Shown: positions 1-11,534, counted from the stretch's first letter. The stretch: DNA of 64,000 nucleotides from Gilliamella apicola (GCF_003202915.1 NZ_QGLP01000005.1:186001-250000); one strand, 5' to 3'. The notes: generated from the letters alone by a model not told the origin. Translations and numbers: made by a program.

Positions 1-693
1 AAAGGAGTATTTAAGAACGTCAATTTTCATTTAAAGAAAGGAGAGATTTTAGGTTTTGCCGGTCTTATGGGCGCTGGTAGAAGTGAAATCATGCAAGCAG
101 TTTTTGGTGCAGACCAATATGATAGTGGTGAAATTTATTTTGACAATAAGCTTGTTAAGCTCAAATCTCCGCAAGATGCTATTGATATAGGAATAGCCTT
201 AGTTCCTGAAGATAGGAAAAAACAGGGGCTTATTTTAGGTAATAGTATCGCTTTCAATTTAACATTAACGGTATTGAAACAATTTATGCATGGTTGTTTA
301 GTTAATCAACAAAAACAGAAAGATATCATTCAATACTATATTGATAAGCTCAATATAAAAACCCCTGATGCTGACAAAATTGTTGGTCAACTTAGTGGCG
401 GTAATCAACAAAAAGTTGTGATAGCTAAGTGGCTAGCAACTAAACCGAAAATCATCATTTTAGACGAACCTACTCGAGGAATTGATATTGGTGCTAAAGC
501 TGAAATTTATCAAATTATCGATGAACTTTGTGCAAGTGGAATGGCTATTATTATGATTTCCTCAGAATTACCAGAAATTATCAATATGTGTGATCGTGTT
601 TGTGTCGTCGCGAATGGACAAATTCAAGGTGAATTATCGCAATCAGAACTTACACAAGAAAAAATTATGAAATTAGCAACAGGGAGAGCTTAA
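1..693 (+). CDS. Sugar ABC transporter ATPase, C-terminal half (RbsA/MglA type), 5' truncated
   Basis: The reading frame is open from base 1, so the gene starts before the window and about 230 codons are present. They form the second nucleotide-binding domain of a double-domain sugar ATPase. It carries the degenerate Walker A typical of that half (GLMGAGRSE near bases 61-87), a signature LSGGNQQ at 391-411 and a Walker B ending LDEPTRG at about 463-480. The family energises ribose, galactose or xylose-type import at the inner membrane. A permease follows after one base, so the two are one operon. The substrate cannot be read from this half. The binding protein is not in the window. Confidence 0.93.
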   Translation, partial: KGVFKNVNFHLKKGEILGFAGLMGAGRSEIMQAVFGADQYDSGEIYFDNKLVKLKSPQDAIDIGIALVPEDRKKQGLILGNSIAFNLTLTVLKQFMHGCLVNQQKQKDIIQYYIDKLNIKTPDADKIVGQLSGGNQQKVVIAKWLATKPKIIILDEPTRGIDIGAKAEIYQIIDELCASGMAIIMISSELPEIINMCDRVCVVANGQIQGELSQSELTQEKIMKLATGRA

Positions 694-694
694 A

Positions 695-1711
695 ATGGCT
701 AGCCAATCAATGAAACAATCAGATGATATGAGCTATCATCACTCTACAATAATCAATAATATCATTATTAGAAGTTTTAAAAATTTTATTACAAATAATA
801 TAGGAATTTTAATTGCGCTTCTATTAATTAGTATCATTTTAAGTTTTGCCAGCCCGGTATTTCTTTCTCAAGAAAATATGCTTTCAGTGTTAAGACAAGT
901 ATCCACTAATATGTGTTTAGCCTTAGGTATGACATTAATTATCATATTGGGTGGTATTGATCTATCGGTGGGTTCGATAGTCGCTATGGCAGGGACACTC
1001 ACGGTTGGGTTTATTTCAATCGGTGAAATGGGCATTATTCCTGCTATTTTGTTGGGTTTGTTTATTGGTACTTTATGTGGTGCAGCAAATGGGGCTGCTA
1101 TTGCGTATACAGGTATTCCACCATTCATCGTTACATTAGCAATGATGATGATCGCTCGTGGCGTAGGTTATATTTATAGTGGTGGTCAATCAATTCGTAT
1201 CTTTGATGAGAGTTTTACGAGTATCGGTACAGGTTACTTAGGCATGATTCCATACCCTGTTATCTATATGTTGGTATTTATTGTCGTTATGTTAGTGGTA
1301 GTTAATCGAACACGTTTAGGTACCTATATTTATGCTCTCGGTGGTAACCGTGAGGCAGCAAGATTATCAGGTATTGCCATCAAACGAGTTGAAATCATTG
1401 TATATACCATTGCCGGTTTTTTAGCTGCTTTCGCAGGAATAGTGCTTGCAGCAAGAATGTATTCAGGACAACCATCAGTTGCGCAGGGCTATGAAATGGA
1501 TGCCATAGCAGCTTGTGTGCTTGGGGGTATTTCGATGTCAGGAGGAATAGGTCGCATTAGTGGCACTATTTTAGGCGTAATTGTTATCGGCATTATTAAT
1601 AATGGTTTGAATTTATTAGGTGTTAATTCATTTTGGCAATTAGTTGCAAAAGGCGTAATCATCTTTTTAGCCGTCTATGTCGATATGCTAAAACGCAAGA
1701 AAGCAAACTAA
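695..1711 (+). CDS. Sugar ABC transporter permease (RbsC-like)
   Basis: 338 aa with a cytoplasmic N-terminus of about 35 residues, then eight to ten hydrophobic segments. The family motif GGIDLSVGSIVAM is near residues 85-97, and the conserved GGxxMSGGIGRISGT loop is near residues 275-290. This is the BPD_transp_2 family that forms the channel of ribose-type importers. The ATG at 695 has AGGGAG eight bases upstream, inside the end of the ATPase gene, so translation is coupled. The N-terminus is longer than in RbsC. The substrate is probably a monosaccharide, because a PfkB kinase lies in the same operon. Confidence 0.93.
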   Translation: MASQSMKQSDDMSYHHSTIINNIIIRSFKNFITNNIGILIALLLISIILSFASPVFLSQENMLSVLRQVSTNMCLALGMTLIIILGGIDLSVGSIVAMAGTLTVGFISIGEMGIIPAILLGLFIGTLCGAANGAAIAYTGIPPFIVTLAMMMIARGVGYIYSGGQSIRIFDESFTSIGTGYLGMIPYPVIYMLVFIVVMLVVVNRTRLGTYIYALGGNREAARLSGIAIKRVEIIVYTIAGFLAAFAGIVLAARMYSGQPSVAQGYEMDAIAACVLGGISMSGGIGRISGTILGVIVIGIINNGLNLLGVNSFWQLVAKGVIIFLAVYVDMLKRKKAN

Positions 1712-1773
1712 TTTAGGCTAATTTGTTTTTTTTATATATGAATAATAACCAATTTAATTAATAGGATAATAGA

Positions 1774-3180
1774 ATGAAAAAATGTACTTTGATGTTAAAT
1801 AACCCAGATGGTATTACTCGACATAATGAACCGGTAATCGCGAGTCTTTTTTTCAAAGAACAACCAATAGATCCATCTAAATTAAAACTAGTTAATGAGC
1901 AAGGAAAAGTTATACCACATCAATTGTTTGATATCGTTTATGATGATACTAATACATTAATCTCGGCTTGCTCAATCGCCTTTATAGTAACCAATTTAGA
2001 GCAGTTAGTTGAAAATTATACTTTGTATATTGATGAAAAAACGTCAATAAGCAATGTAAGTGGCATAAAACAACTAGCGCCAACTTTAAATGATGGTGTA
2101 AAACGACTTGATACTGGGCACTATATTTTAGAATTATGTCGTGGTACTGCTGATGGAACATCATATGGGAAATGGGGAATTCGTTATTTCGCAGCTAAAG
2201 CAGAAGGGCGTAATTTAATTAAAGATTGTTCTAATGCTATAGGTGGTTTTTATGGACCTTTTTTTACTCCTGCTAATGGTTTAATTAATCCACCTGAGCA
2301 TACCATCGTAGAGTGCCAAACAGAGGTTGAAGGGCCAATCTATTGTCGATATCGTTTCAATGGAAAAATTCCCAATGGCTTAGATCCAGCTTTGCATGAT
2401 AAAGCATTCTCAATTGTGTGGGAGTTTTTCTATCAATCACCATGGTTTAGACGTACTTATTATGTTGATGATTTTGAAACTTCTGTTGATGGGATGCCTG
2501 TGATAAATAAGATAACTGTTGGTGATGAGTATGAGAGTGGTCAAAACAATGTGGTATTTTCTCGTTTTGCTAGTTATGGTGGTACTTATTATCGGCAGGG
2601 AGATCTGTATGCTAACATTCTAGCGGATGAAGTAAATCGAATTTTATCTCAACCGCTTGATAAACTTCCTCCAAATGCAAGACGTTATCGCGAATCAATA
2701 GGTGATAACATCAATGCTGTATCTTGGGATTTCTTCTGGCGACTTTTTTGTGTTAAAGAAGGTATATTGAGTGATGAAGAAATAAAAGCACATGTTAAAA
2801 CGATTTTACGTAAAGCACATCATGTAGTACATAATAGCGACCGAAATAAAGCAGTATTATTCGCAAAAGAAGTCGATGTTAACAGTGTACCTGAACAGAC
2901 TATTTTTCCACTTGCTGCAAATAAAACGGCTGAAATTAATCAGGAATCAGGGTATGCTATGGTCTGGTATACGAGCAATATTGTCGGACGTTATCAAATT
3001 GTTCAACGTAAAGATTCAGGTTGGGTGAATTGGGGGACAAATGGTGAAAATGAATACCCTGAATTACCAACGGGATCAACTATATATACAGCATATGGTC
3101 AATTTGATGATTGGCAAAAGCAAGCCGACAGTATGGAAAAAAACATTGATGTCAAACAAGGACTAATTGAAAATGAATGA
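1774..3180 (+). CDS. Uncharacterised 468-aa protein in a sugar uptake operon
   Basis: I do not recognise this family with confidence. The protein has no signal peptide or membrane segment, so it should be cytoplasmic. It is rich in aromatic residues and beta-type sequence: FYGPFFTP near 150, WEFFYQSPWFRRTYYVDDF near 215-233, WDFFWRLF near 315. The N-terminus (about residues 5-90) resembles the small beta domain found at the start of some polysaccharide lyases and hydrolases, which is only an impression. It lies 62 bases after the permease and overlaps the sugar kinase, so it probably acts on the imported sugar or a conjugate of it. AGGA at about 1763 supports the ATG at 1774. Confidence 0.8.
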   Translation: MKKCTLMLNNPDGITRHNEPVIASLFFKEQPIDPSKLKLVNEQGKVIPHQLFDIVYDDTNTLISACSIAFIVTNLEQLVENYTLYIDEKTSISNVSGIKQLAPTLNDGVKRLDTGHYILELCRGTADGTSYGKWGIRYFAAKAEGRNLIKDCSNAIGGFYGPFFTPANGLINPPEHTIVECQTEVEGPIYCRYRFNGKIPNGLDPALHDKAFSIVWEFFYQSPWFRRTYYVDDFETSVDGMPVINKITVGDEYESGQNNVVFSRFASYGGTYYRQGDLYANILADEVNRILSQPLDKLPPNARRYRESIGDNINAVSWDFFWRLFCVKEGILSDEEIKAHVKTILRKAHHVVHNSDRNKAVLFAKEVDVNSVPEQTIFPLAANKTAEINQESGYAMVWYTSNIVGRYQIVQRKDSGWVNWGTNGENEYPELPTGSTIYTAYGQFDDWQKQADSMEKNIDVKQGLIENE

Positions 3181-4060
3181 CATAAAAGTTGTCGCAATAG
3201 GTGAGTTTTTATGGGATTGTTTACCTAACGGAAAAAAAATTGGCGGGGCTGCTGCCAATTTTTGTTATCATGCGAAATCAGCTGGAGCAAACGCAATTTT
3301 GGTTTCAGCCATTGGTGATGACGAAAATGGTAAAGAATTGAGCAATCAACTTGAAAAACTACAAATTCCCCAACAACTTCAAATATCAAAAAGTTATCCA
3401 ACAGGAACGGTATTAGTCAAATTGGATTCAGCAGGGAAACCAACTTATGATATAGTTAATCCTGTTGCTTGGGATGATATTCAGTTAACTGATCAGCTAT
3501 TAGCACTTATTAAACAAGACGATTTAGATGCAATTTATTTTGGTAGTTTAATTCAACGCAATCAACATAATCATGACTTACTGAAAGAAATTATTACTTA
3601 TCGTTCACCAAGAACCAAACTCATTGTTGATATTAATTTGCGTCAAAACCATTATAATAACGCGACTTTACTTTTGTGTATTGAACATGCCAATATTTTA
3701 AAGTTAAATGATGAAGAATTACCAATTATTGCCGATTTGTTAAAAATAAATTCTGACCCCAAAGTACTTTTCGATTATCTTAATCAGCATTATCAACTTG
3801 AGTTATTAATATATACTTGTGGTAGTGATGGCAGTCACCTAATCACAAAAAGCGAGCAAAATTATCATCCTGCAGAGAAAATCACTGCAATTGATACTGT
3901 CGGTGCTGGTGATTCATTTATGGCTATTAGTAGTGTGTTATATTTAAAAGGTAAAGATTTAAAGGAAATTAATAGTAAAGCAAATCATATGGCTGCTTAC
4001 GTCTGTACTCAAAGTGGTCCTATGCCAATTATACCGGAAAATTATTTAGCTGAATTATAA
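3173..4060 (+). CDS. PfkB-family sugar kinase (fructokinase-like)
   Basis: About 295 aa with both ribokinase-family signatures: GGAAANF near residues 20-26, where the sugar binds, and DTVGAGDSF near residue 240, where the aspartate is the catalytic base and the glycine loop forms the anion hole. The opening VVAIGEFLWDCLP is typical of fructokinase-type members. A TTG at 3167 could also start the frame, but the ATG at 3173 has AAGGA at a normal distance. The gene overlaps the end of the upstream unknown protein by 8 bases. It probably phosphorylates the sugar imported by the ABC system. The exact sugar is not determined. Confidence 0.9.
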   Translation: MNDIKVVAIGEFLWDCLPNGKKIGGAAANFCYHAKSAGANAILVSAIGDDENGKELSNQLEKLQIPQQLQISKSYPTGTVLVKLDSAGKPTYDIVNPVAWDDIQLTDQLLALIKQDDLDAIYFGSLIQRNQHNHDLLKEIITYRSPRTKLIVDINLRQNHYNNATLLLCIEHANILKLNDEELPIIADLLKINSDPKVLFDYLNQHYQLELLIYTCGSDGSHLITKSEQNYHPAEKITAIDTVGAGDSFMAISSVLYLKGKDLKEINSKANHMAAYVCTQSGPMPIIPENYLAEL

Positions 4061-4068
4061 TTTATATA

Positions 4069-4103
4069 AGCCTAGCCTTTTGTTAGACAACTAAAGCTAG
4101 GCT
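4069..4103 (+). terminator. Probable terminator of the sugar operon
   Basis: Perfect 8-bp inverted repeat, AGCCTAGC at 4069-4076 with GCTAGGCT at 4096-4103, just after the kinase stop. A second short pair (TTAG/CTAA) lies in the loop. The following tract is only moderately T-rich, so strength is uncertain. Confidence 0.6.
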
Positions 4104-4310
4104 ATTTAAACTCTTTATTTAATCCCTAATATATAGATTCAATTAATATTGATTTAACTTTTAAAATAAATTAATTTGGACAATTATATTGCACAGAAAA
4201 TAACATCCAATAATAAAATCAATAAAGTCTAATTTTAAATCAAGTTTAAACCTATTTAAAATCCTTATGATAAGTGATAGTATACTCCGTCTATTTATTT
4301 ATGTACGCAT

Positions 4311-4331
4311 GTGCGCTTTCGTGTGGCGCAC
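4311..4331 (+). promoter_or_regulatory. thrS translational operator hairpin (tRNA-Thr anticodon mimic)
   Basis: GTGCGC at 4311-4316 pairs perfectly with GCGCAC at 4326-4331 around the loop TTTCGTGTG. The loop contains CGT at 4320-4322, which is position -32 to -30 relative to the thrS ATG. In E. coli, ThrRS represses its own translation by binding a leader stem-loop that imitates the anticodon arm of tRNA-Thr, with CGU in the loop at about this distance. The position, loop sequence and gene all agree. The Shine-Dalgarno AAGGA is at 4341-4345. A TATACT at 4281-4286 could be the -10 box. Confidence 0.8.
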
Positions 4332-4351
4332 CACTGTTATAAGGATTTATT

Positions 4352-6277
4352 ATGCCAATTATTACTCTTCCTGACGGAAGTCAACGTCAATTCGATAAAC
4401 CGGTTTCTGTATTAGAAGTTGCTCAAAGTATTGGAGCAGGGCTTGCTAAAGCTTGTATTGCTGGTCGTGTTAATGGCGAGCGTAAAGATGCGTGTGATGT
4501 GATTGATCAAGATGCTACCTTAGCTATTATTACCGCAAAAGACGAAGATGGGCTTGAAATTATTCGTCATTCATGTGCACATTTATTAGGTCATGCTATT
4601 AAACAATTATGGCCAAATACGCAGATGGCGATAGGACCAACAATTGATAATGGCTTTTATTATGACGTTGATTTAGATCACTCTTTAACTCAGGAAGATC
4701 TTGATGCTTTAGAAAAACGTATGCATGAATTGGCCAAAAAAGATTATGAAGTAAAAAAAGAAGTAGTAAGTTGGGAACGCGCTAGAGAAGTATTCTGGGA
4801 ACGTCATGAACCATATAAAATTGCTATTTTAGATGAAAATATCCCCAAAGATTCTACGCCGGCGCTTTATCATCACGAAGAATATATTGATATGTGTCGC
4901 GGGCCACATGTGCCTAATATGCGTTTTTGTCACCATTTTAAATTGCAAAAAATCGCCGGAGCATATTGGCGTGGTAATAGTGACAATAAAATGTTACAAC
5001 GTATTTATGGTACTGCATGGGCTGATAAGAAACAACTTGATAGCTACTTACAATTTTTAGAAGAAGCGGCTAAACGAGACCATCGTAAAATTGGTAAGCA
5101 GCTTGATCTGTATCATATGCAGGAAGAAGCACCTGGAATGGTATTTTGGCATAATGATGGTTGGATTATTTTCCGTGAACTTGAAGTTTTTGTTCGTACC
5201 AAACTAAAAGAATACGATTATCAAGAAGTGAAAGGTCCATTTATGATGGATCGTGTATTATGGGAAAAAACAGGGCATTGGGGCAACTATAAAGAGTTAA
5301 TGTTTGTTACCTCATCAGAAAATCGTGAATACTGTATTAAACCAATGAACTGTCCAGGCCATGTTCAGATTTTTAATCAAGGCTTAAAATCATATCGTGA
5401 TTTACCACTACGCATGGCCGAATTTGGTAGTTGTCATCGTAATGAACCATCTGGATCTTTGCATGGTTTAATGCGAGTTCGAGGTTTTACTCAAGATGAT
5501 GCGCATATCTTCTGTACTGAAGGCCAAATTCGAAGTGAAGTTAATAACTGTATCAAAATGGTTTATGATACTTATAGCACATTTGGTTTCAAAGACATCA
5601 CCGTTAAATTATCTACTCGCCCAGAAAAACGCATTGGTAAAGATGAAACTTGGGATTTAGCTGAGAAAGATTTAGCTGAATGTTTAACAGAAAATGGCAT
5701 TGAATTTGAGTATTTACCTGGTGAAGGTGCTTTTTATGGACCAAAAATCGAATTTACACTTCATGATTGCTTAGGTCGTGCATGGCAGTGTGGTACTATT
5801 CAACTCGACTTTATGTTGCCAGAACGATTAGATGCAACATATGTTGGTGAAGATAACGAACGTCACGTTCCGGTTATGATTCACCGAGCGATTTTAGGTT
5901 CGATGGAACGCTTTATGGGAATTTTAACCGAAGATTGTGCTGGTTTCTTCCCAACTTGGTTAGCACCATTACAAGTTGCCGTTATTAATATCACCGATAA
6001 TCAAGCTGATTATGCAAAACAATTAACCGAACAACTACAAAAAATCGGTATTAGAGCAAAAGCAGACTTGAGAAATGAGAAAATTGGGTTTAAAATTCGC
6101 GAGCATACTCTAAAACGCGTTCCTTATATGTTTGTTTGTGGAGACAAAGAGATGGAATCAGGAACAATTTCAGTTAGAACTCGCCAAGGTAAAGATCTTG
6201 GTAGCTTTGAAGTGAAACATGTTATAGAATTATTGCTTAATGAAATTCATAGTCGTTCATTAGAACAGATGAATTAA
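4352..6277 (+). CDS. thrS: Threonyl-tRNA synthetase
   Basis: 641 aa, essentially the E. coli length. Domains in order: TGS (about 1-62), the editing domain with [10 protein letters not shown] near residue 73, the class II catalytic core with MNCPGHV and the motif 2 region [21 protein letters not shown], then the anticodon-binding domain (last 110 residues). The zinc ligands Cys, His and His of the family are in place. It charges tRNA-Thr in the cytoplasm and clears Ser-tRNA-Thr. It heads the conserved cluster thrS-infC-rpmI-rplT-pheS-pheT-ihfA and is preceded by its likely autoregulatory operator. Confidence 0.98.
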   Translation: MPIITLPDGSQRQFDKPVSVLEVAQSIGAGLAKACIAGRVNGERKDACDVIDQDATLAIITAKDEDGLEIIRHSCAHLLGHAIKQLWPNTQMAIGPTIDNGFYYDVDLDHSLTQEDLDALEKRMHELAKKDYEVKKEVVSWERAREVFWERHEPYKIAILDENIPKDSTPALYHHEEYIDMCRGPHVPNMRFCHHFKLQKIAGAYWRGNSDNKMLQRIYGTAWADKKQLDSYLQFLEEAAKRDHRKIGKQLDLYHMQEEAPGMVFWHNDGWIIFRELEVFVRTKLKEYDYQEVKGPFMMDRVLWEKTGHWGNYKELMFVTSSENREYCIKPMNCPGHVQIFNQGLKSYRDLPLRMAEFGSCHRNEPSGSLHGLMRVRGFTQDDAHIFCTEGQIRSEVNNCIKMVYDTYSTFGFKDITVKLSTRPEKRIGKDETWDLAEKDLAECLTENGIEFEYLPGEGAFYGPKIEFTLHDCLGRAWQCGTIQLDFMLPERLDATYVGEDNERHVPVMIHRAILGSMERFMGILTEDCAGFFPTWLAPLQVAVINITDNQADYAKQLTEQLQKIGIRAKADLRNEKIGFKIREHTLKRVPYMFVCGDKEMESGTISVRTRQGKDLGSFEVKHVIELLLNEIHSRSLEQMN

Positions 6278-6304
6278 TGATAAATTACTTTGGAGGAATG
6301 AGAT

Positions 6305-6844
6305 ATTAAAGTCAGTAAACGAATTCAGTCAACACGCGCGCATAAGATCAATGATGAGATTACCGCTCGCGAGGTGAGGTTAACCGGCGTCGATGGTGAA
6401 CAGCTCGGTATTGTTAGCTTAGATGAAGCTTTAAAGCAAGCTGAAGAAGCAACGTTAGATTTAGTTGAAATAAGTCCTAATGCAGAGCCACCTGTTTGTC
6501 GAATTATGGATTATGGCAAGTTCCTCTATGAAAAGAGTAAAGCAACAAAAGAACAGAAGAAGAAGCAAAAGGTTGTTCAGGTTAAGGAAATTAAATTCCG
6601 ACCTGGTACAGACGAAGGCGACTATCAGGTAAAACTCCGCAGCCTGATTCGCTTTCTTGAAGATGGCGATAAAGCTAAAGTCACGTTGCGCTTTCGTGGA
6701 CGTGAAATGGCTCACCAACAGTTAGGTACAGAAATGCTTGATCGCATTAAAGAAGACTTAGCTGATTTGGCGGTAATTGAATCTTATCCAACTAAGATTG
6801 AAGGTCGTCAAATGATTATGGTGTTAGCGCCGAAGAAGAAGTAA
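6305..6844 (+). CDS. infC: Translation initiation factor IF-3 with ATT start codon
   Basis: The frame upstream of a GTG at 6374 stays open and matches the start of E. coli IF-3 (KxxKRIQxxRxxxINDEI). The only sensible start is the ATT at 6305. It has GGAGGA at 6292-6297, seven bases upstream. This gives 179 aa against 180 in E. coli. The N-domain (about 1-75) holds [18 protein letters not shown] and the C-domain ends [12 protein letters not shown]-3 selects against non-canonical start codons, so the rare AUU lets the factor repress its own synthesis. The conservation of ATT here points to the same control. Confidence 0.97.
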   Translation: MKVSKRIQSTRAHKINDEITAREVRLTGVDGEQLGIVSLDEALKQAEEATLDLVEISPNAEPPVCRIMDYGKFLYEKSKATKEQKKKQKVVQVKEIKFRPGTDEGDYQVKLRSLIRFLEDGDKAKVTLRFRGREMAHQQLGTEMLDRIKEDLADLAVIESYPTKIEGRQMIMVLAPKKK

Positions 6845-6927
6845 TGGTTTTACAAGTTAATCTTTAGTTTTCTAAAAATTACACCATTATTTTATTTTTA
6901 TTAACAATGCGAAGTAGGAATTATAAA

Positions 6928-7125
6928 ATGCCTAAAATTAAAACTGTAAGAGGCGCAGCAAAGCGCTTTAAAAAAACAGCTTCTGGTGGCTTTAAGCATA
7001 AACAAGCTAACAAGAGCCATATCCTAACTAAAAAATCAACTAAACGTAAACGTCATTTACGTGGTTTGACTACTGTGTCAAAAGGCGATTTAGGTTTAGT
7101 AGTGGCGTGTGTTCCATACGCTTAA
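6928..7125 (+). CDS. rpmI: 50S ribosomal protein L35
   Basis: 65 aa, the usual length, beginning [20 protein letters not shown] and very basic throughout. A longer frame opens at 6907, but the ATG at 6928 has TAGGAATT just upstream and gives the family N-terminus. The gene lies 83 bases after infC and 31 before rplT, in the order known from enterics. In that operon L20 represses rpmI and rplT translation through leader structure. I did not identify that pseudoknot here. Confidence 0.97.
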   Translation: MPKIKTVRGAAKRFKKTASGGFKHKQANKSHILTKKSTKRKRHLRGLTTVSKGDLGLVVACVPYA

Positions 7126-7153
7126 ATATTGATTAATTATTTAGAGGATATAG

Positions 7154-7510
<357 letters not shown>

Positions 7511-7522
7511 TAGCTTTATAAG

Positions 7523-7545
7523 AGCCGAGTTATCTCGGCTTTTAT
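7523..7545 (+). terminator. Terminator after rplT
   Basis: AGCCGAG at 7523-7529 pairs with CTCGGCT at 7534-7540 around the loop TTAT, followed by TTTATGTTTT. It separates the infC-rpmI-rplT transcript from the pheM-pheS leader. Confidence 0.85.
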
Positions 7546-7577
7546 GTTTTATAATCTTAATTATTTAAGCGTTGATT

Positions 7578-7631
7578 ATGAATCTAGTTATTTTTCGTTT
7601 CTTTTTTAGCTTCAGTATTGCTATTCGTTCA

Positions 7632-7634
<3 letters not shown>
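7578..7634 (+). CDS. pheM: pheST leader peptide
   Basis: An 18-codon ORF encoding MNLVIFRFFFSFSIAIRS, with five phenylalanines (codons 6, 8, 9, 10, 12). It shares the IFRFFF-x-FS core with the E. coli PheM leader peptide, which is 14 aa. It lies between the rplT terminator and the pheS attenuator. Ribosome stalling at the Phe codons when charged tRNA-Phe is scarce should favour the antiterminator. No strong Shine-Dalgarno is visible. The call rests on composition, position and the matching RNA folds. Confidence 0.9.
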
Positions 7635-8699
<1,065 letters not shown>

Positions 8700-8715
8700 T
8701 TCTGGAGATCAAAAC

Positions 8716-11103
8716 ATGAAATTTAGTGAAAGTTGGCTACGTGAATGGATCAATCCAGAAATAAGTAGCGAAAAACTAGCTGACCAGTTAACTATGGCTG
8801 GTTTAGAAGTAGATGATATTGAAAAAGTTGCTGGTGATTTTACCGGTGTAGTAGTGGGAAAAGTTGTTGAATGTAAACAACATCCTAATGCTGACAAATT
8901 ACGAGTAACCAAAGTAGATATTGGTAAACCAGAATTATTGGATATTGTTTGTGGCGCACCTAATTGTCGTCAAGGTTTAACCGTAGCTTGTGCCACAATT
9001 GGCGCTGTATTACCAGGCGATTTTAAAATCAAAGCAGCAAAACTCCGAGGTGAACCATCGGAAGGGATGTTGTGTTCTTATTCTGAGTTAGGCATTTCCG
9101 ACGATCACAATGGAATTATTGAATTACCAGAGGATGCCCCTTTAGGACAAGATATACGACAATATTTAAATTTAGATGATGTAATGATTGATATTAGTGT
9201 AACACCAAACCGTGCCGATTGTTTCGGCATCATTGGTGTTGCAAGAGATATTTCTGCTGTGAATAATATTCCAGTTAAAGAATTGAAAATTCAAGAATTT
9301 ACGCCTACTATTCAAGATACTTTGTCAATACAAGTTAATGAAACTAATGCTGCTCCTCGGTATTTAGGCCGAATCATTAAAAATATCAATGTTAATGCAA
9401 CTACGCCACTGTGGATGAGAGAAAAGTTACGTCGGGGTGGTATTCGTTCTATCGACGCAATTGTCGATATTACTAACTACGTCTTATTAGAACTTGGTCA
9501 CCCAATGCATGCGTTTGATTTAGCCGAGATAGAAAAGGGTATAGTTGTTCGTTATGCAAATCAAGCAGAAAAACTTGTGTTACTCAATGGTAATGAAGTT
9601 GAACTTAATGAAGAAACATTAGTAATTGCCGATCATCAAAAAGTTTTAGCTATAGCTGGTATTATGGGGGGGGAGAAATCAGGTGTTACTAATACAACTA
9701 AAGATATCTTCCTTGAATCAGCATTCTTTTCTCCTTTAGCTATAATAGGAAAAGCACGTGAGTATGGCTTACATACTGAAGCCTCTCATCGTTATGAACG
9801 AGGTGTTGATCCTTATTTACAATTTTCTGCTATAGAAAGAGCAACACAATTAATCATTGATATTTGTGGTGGTGATGTTGGTCCAATCACTGAAGTTACC
9901 AACGAACAAGAACTTCCTGCACAAGCTACAATTCAATTACGTAGAAATAAAGTAGATCGAATTATTGGTTATTCAATTGAAACTCAGAAAATTACTGACA
10001 TTTTAATTAGATTAGGTTGTGAAGTTTCCTATAAGGAAAACGTTTGGACGGTAAAATCACCTAGTTGGCGATTTGATTTACAAATTGAAGAAGACTTAGT
10101 TGAAGAAGTCGCTCGTATTTATGGCTATAACAACATTCCTAATGTGAATTTGAAGATTGAATCTGTAATGAAGCCAAAACCAGAAAGTATGATTCCTTTG
10201 TCTAGAGTAAAAAATTTATTTGTTGATAAAGGTTATCAAGAGGCTGTGACTTATAGTTTTGTTGATCCTAAAATTCAACAAGCATTACATCCACAACAAG
10301 CACAGATCACATTACCAAACCCAATTTCGAGTGAAATGTCGGTTATGCGTTTGTCCTTATGGTCTGGATTATTAGATGCTGTGTTATACAACCAAAACCG
10401 CCAACAATCTCGAATGAGATTATTTGAAACAGGTTTGCGTTTTATCCCTGACAATTCAGATGAATTTGGCGTTCGTCAAGAATTGATGCTTTCAGGTGTT
10501 GTGACCGGTAGCCTCTATGAAGAACACTGGACATTACCTAAACAACATATCGATTTTTACGACTTAAAAGGGGATCTAGAGTTGCTATTCACTCTTTTAG
10601 GTTGTATTGACAAAGTCGAATATAGAAAATCAGAACTTGAGGCATTACATCCCGGCCAAAGTGCGGCAATTTACATAAATGACGTGCTTATCGGCAATTT
10701 TGGTGTTTTACATCCAGAAATTGAAAAAAAATTATCTTTAAATAGTAAAACGCTTGTTTTTGAAATAAATTTAGATAAAATTAATGGCAAAAGAGTTCCT
10801 GTTGCTCATGAATTATCTAAATATCCGTCTAACAAGCGTGATATAGCTGTAGTCGTATCAAATACTATACCAGCAGCAGATATTATTACTGAGTGTAAGC
10901 GTGCTGGTGGTGAACAGCTTATAAGAGTTAATTTATTTGATGTCTATCAAGGCGAAAATATCGAAAAAAACCAGAAAAGCCTTGCTATCAGTTTGATTTT
11001 ACAAGACAAATCACGTACACTGGAAGAAGAAGATATAACAAACATTGTAAGCAAATGTATTATTGCTTTACAAAATCGTTTTAATGCCCAATTAAGAGAA
11101 TAA
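8716..11103 (+). CDS. pheT: Phenylalanyl-tRNA synthetase beta subunit
   Basis: 795 aa, matching E. coli. Parts in order: the N-terminal [11 protein letters not shown], a tRNA-binding (EMAP-II-like) fold at about 40-150 with [14 protein letters not shown], the B3/B4 editing region at about 210-400 with [21 protein letters not shown], the B5 domain, a catalytic-like core and the C-terminal ferredoxin-fold anticodon domain with [15 protein letters not shown]. It holds tRNA-Phe, hydrolyses Tyr-tRNA-Phe and completes the heterotetramer with PheS. Confidence 0.98.
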   Translation: MKFSESWLREWINPEISSEKLADQLTMAGLEVDDIEKVAGDFTGVVVGKVVECKQHPNADKLRVTKVDIGKPELLDIVCGAPNCRQGLTVACATIGAVLPGDFKIKAAKLRGEPSEGMLCSYSELGISDDHNGIIELPEDAPLGQDIRQYLNLDDVMIDISVTPNRADCFGIIGVARDISAVNNIPVKELKIQEFTPTIQDTLSIQVNETNAAPRYLGRIIKNINVNATTPLWMREKLRRGGIRSIDAIVDITNYVLLELGHPMHAFDLAEIEKGIVVRYANQAEKLVLLNGNEVELNEETLVIADHQKVLAIAGIMGGEKSGVTNTTKDIFLESAFFSPLAIIGKAREYGLHTEASHRYERGVDPYLQFSAIERATQLIIDICGGDVGPITEVTNEQELPAQATIQLRRNKVDRIIGYSIETQKITDILIRLGCEVSYKENVWTVKSPSWRFDLQIEEDLVEEVARIYGYNNIPNVNLKIESVMKPKPESMIPLSRVKNLFVDKGYQEAVTYSFVDPKIQQALHPQQAQITLPNPISSEMSVMRLSLWSGLLDAVLYNQNRQQSRMRLFETGLRFIPDNSDEFGVRQELMLSGVVTGSLYEEHWTLPKQHIDFYDLKGDLELLFTLLGCIDKVEYRKSELEALHPGQSAAIYINDVLIGNFGVLHPEIEKKLSLNSKTLVFEINLDKINGKRVPVAHELSKYPSNKRDIAVVVSNTIPAADIITECKRAGGEQLIRVNLFDVYQGENIEKNQKSLAISLILQDKSRTLEEEDITNIVSKCIIALQNRFNAQLRE

Positions 11104-11108
11104 TAATT

Positions 11109-11402
11109 ATGACATTAACTAAAGCTGATATTGCAGATCGTCTTGCCGATAAATTTGATATTGATCGTCAAGAAGCTAAAGTCCTAGTTGAACTTTTTTT
11201 CGAAGAAATTCGAGTTGCTTTAGAAAAAGGTGAACCGGTTAAACTTTCTGGATTTGGCAATTTTGCTGTTCGTGATAAAAATTCACGACCAGGTCGTAAT
11301 CCAAAAACCGGGGAAAGTGTTGATATCTCAGCTCGACGAGTTGTGACATTTAGACCTGGTATTAAATTTAGAGAACGAATCGAGAAAAATTTAACGCTAT
11401 AA
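11109..11402 (+). CDS. ihfA: Integration host factor alpha subunit
   Basis: 97 aa DNA-bending protein of the HU/IHF family. The start [16 protein letters not shown] and the DNA-wrapping arm with the signature [21 protein letters not shown] (about 58-78) are typical of the alpha subunit. The C-terminus reads [17 protein letters not shown]. It pairs with IHF beta, which is not in this window. It starts five bases after pheT, so it is cotranscribed with the Phe-RS genes as in enterics. Confidence 0.97.
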   Translation: MTLTKADIADRLADKFDIDRQEAKVLVELFFEEIRVALEKGEPVKLSGFGNFAVRDKNSRPGRNPKTGESVDISARRVVTFRPGIKFRERIEKNLTL

Positions 11403-11438
11403 GTTAAATTAGTTCTTAAATTTCGTTTTATAAGTAAT

Positions 11439-11477
11439 AACCTTTCTGTTGTTATTACAAGACAGAAAGGTTAAATT
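11439..11477 (+). terminator. Terminator after ihfA
   Basis: Perfect 11-bp stem: AACCTTTCTGT at 11439-11449 with ACAGAAAGGTT at 11462-11472, followed by AAATTTTT. It ends the pheM-pheS-pheT-ihfA transcript. Confidence 0.85.
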
Positions 11478-11491
11478 TTTATAAAAAAATA

Positions 11492-11520
11492 TTGTAATAA
11501 ATTGCTAATTAAAGCATAAT
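11492..11520 (+). promoter_or_regulatory. Promoter of the 4.5S RNA gene
   Basis: TTGTAA at 11492-11497 and CATAAT at 11515-11520 are separated by exactly 17 bases. This places transcription start at about 11527-11530, just before the 4.5S RNA. Confidence 0.75.
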
Positions 11521-11534
11521 ACTGCCTCTTCAAT

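Noticed and set aside
868-1128. 86-aa minus-strand frame inside the permease gene
   Set aside because: Proline- and isoleucine-rich shadow of the membrane protein codons with no start signal.
6374-6844. IF-3 starting at the GTG at 6374
   Set aside because: The frame is open and homologous further upstream to the ATT at 6305, which has a strong Shine-Dalgarno; the GTG start would cut off the conserved N-terminus.
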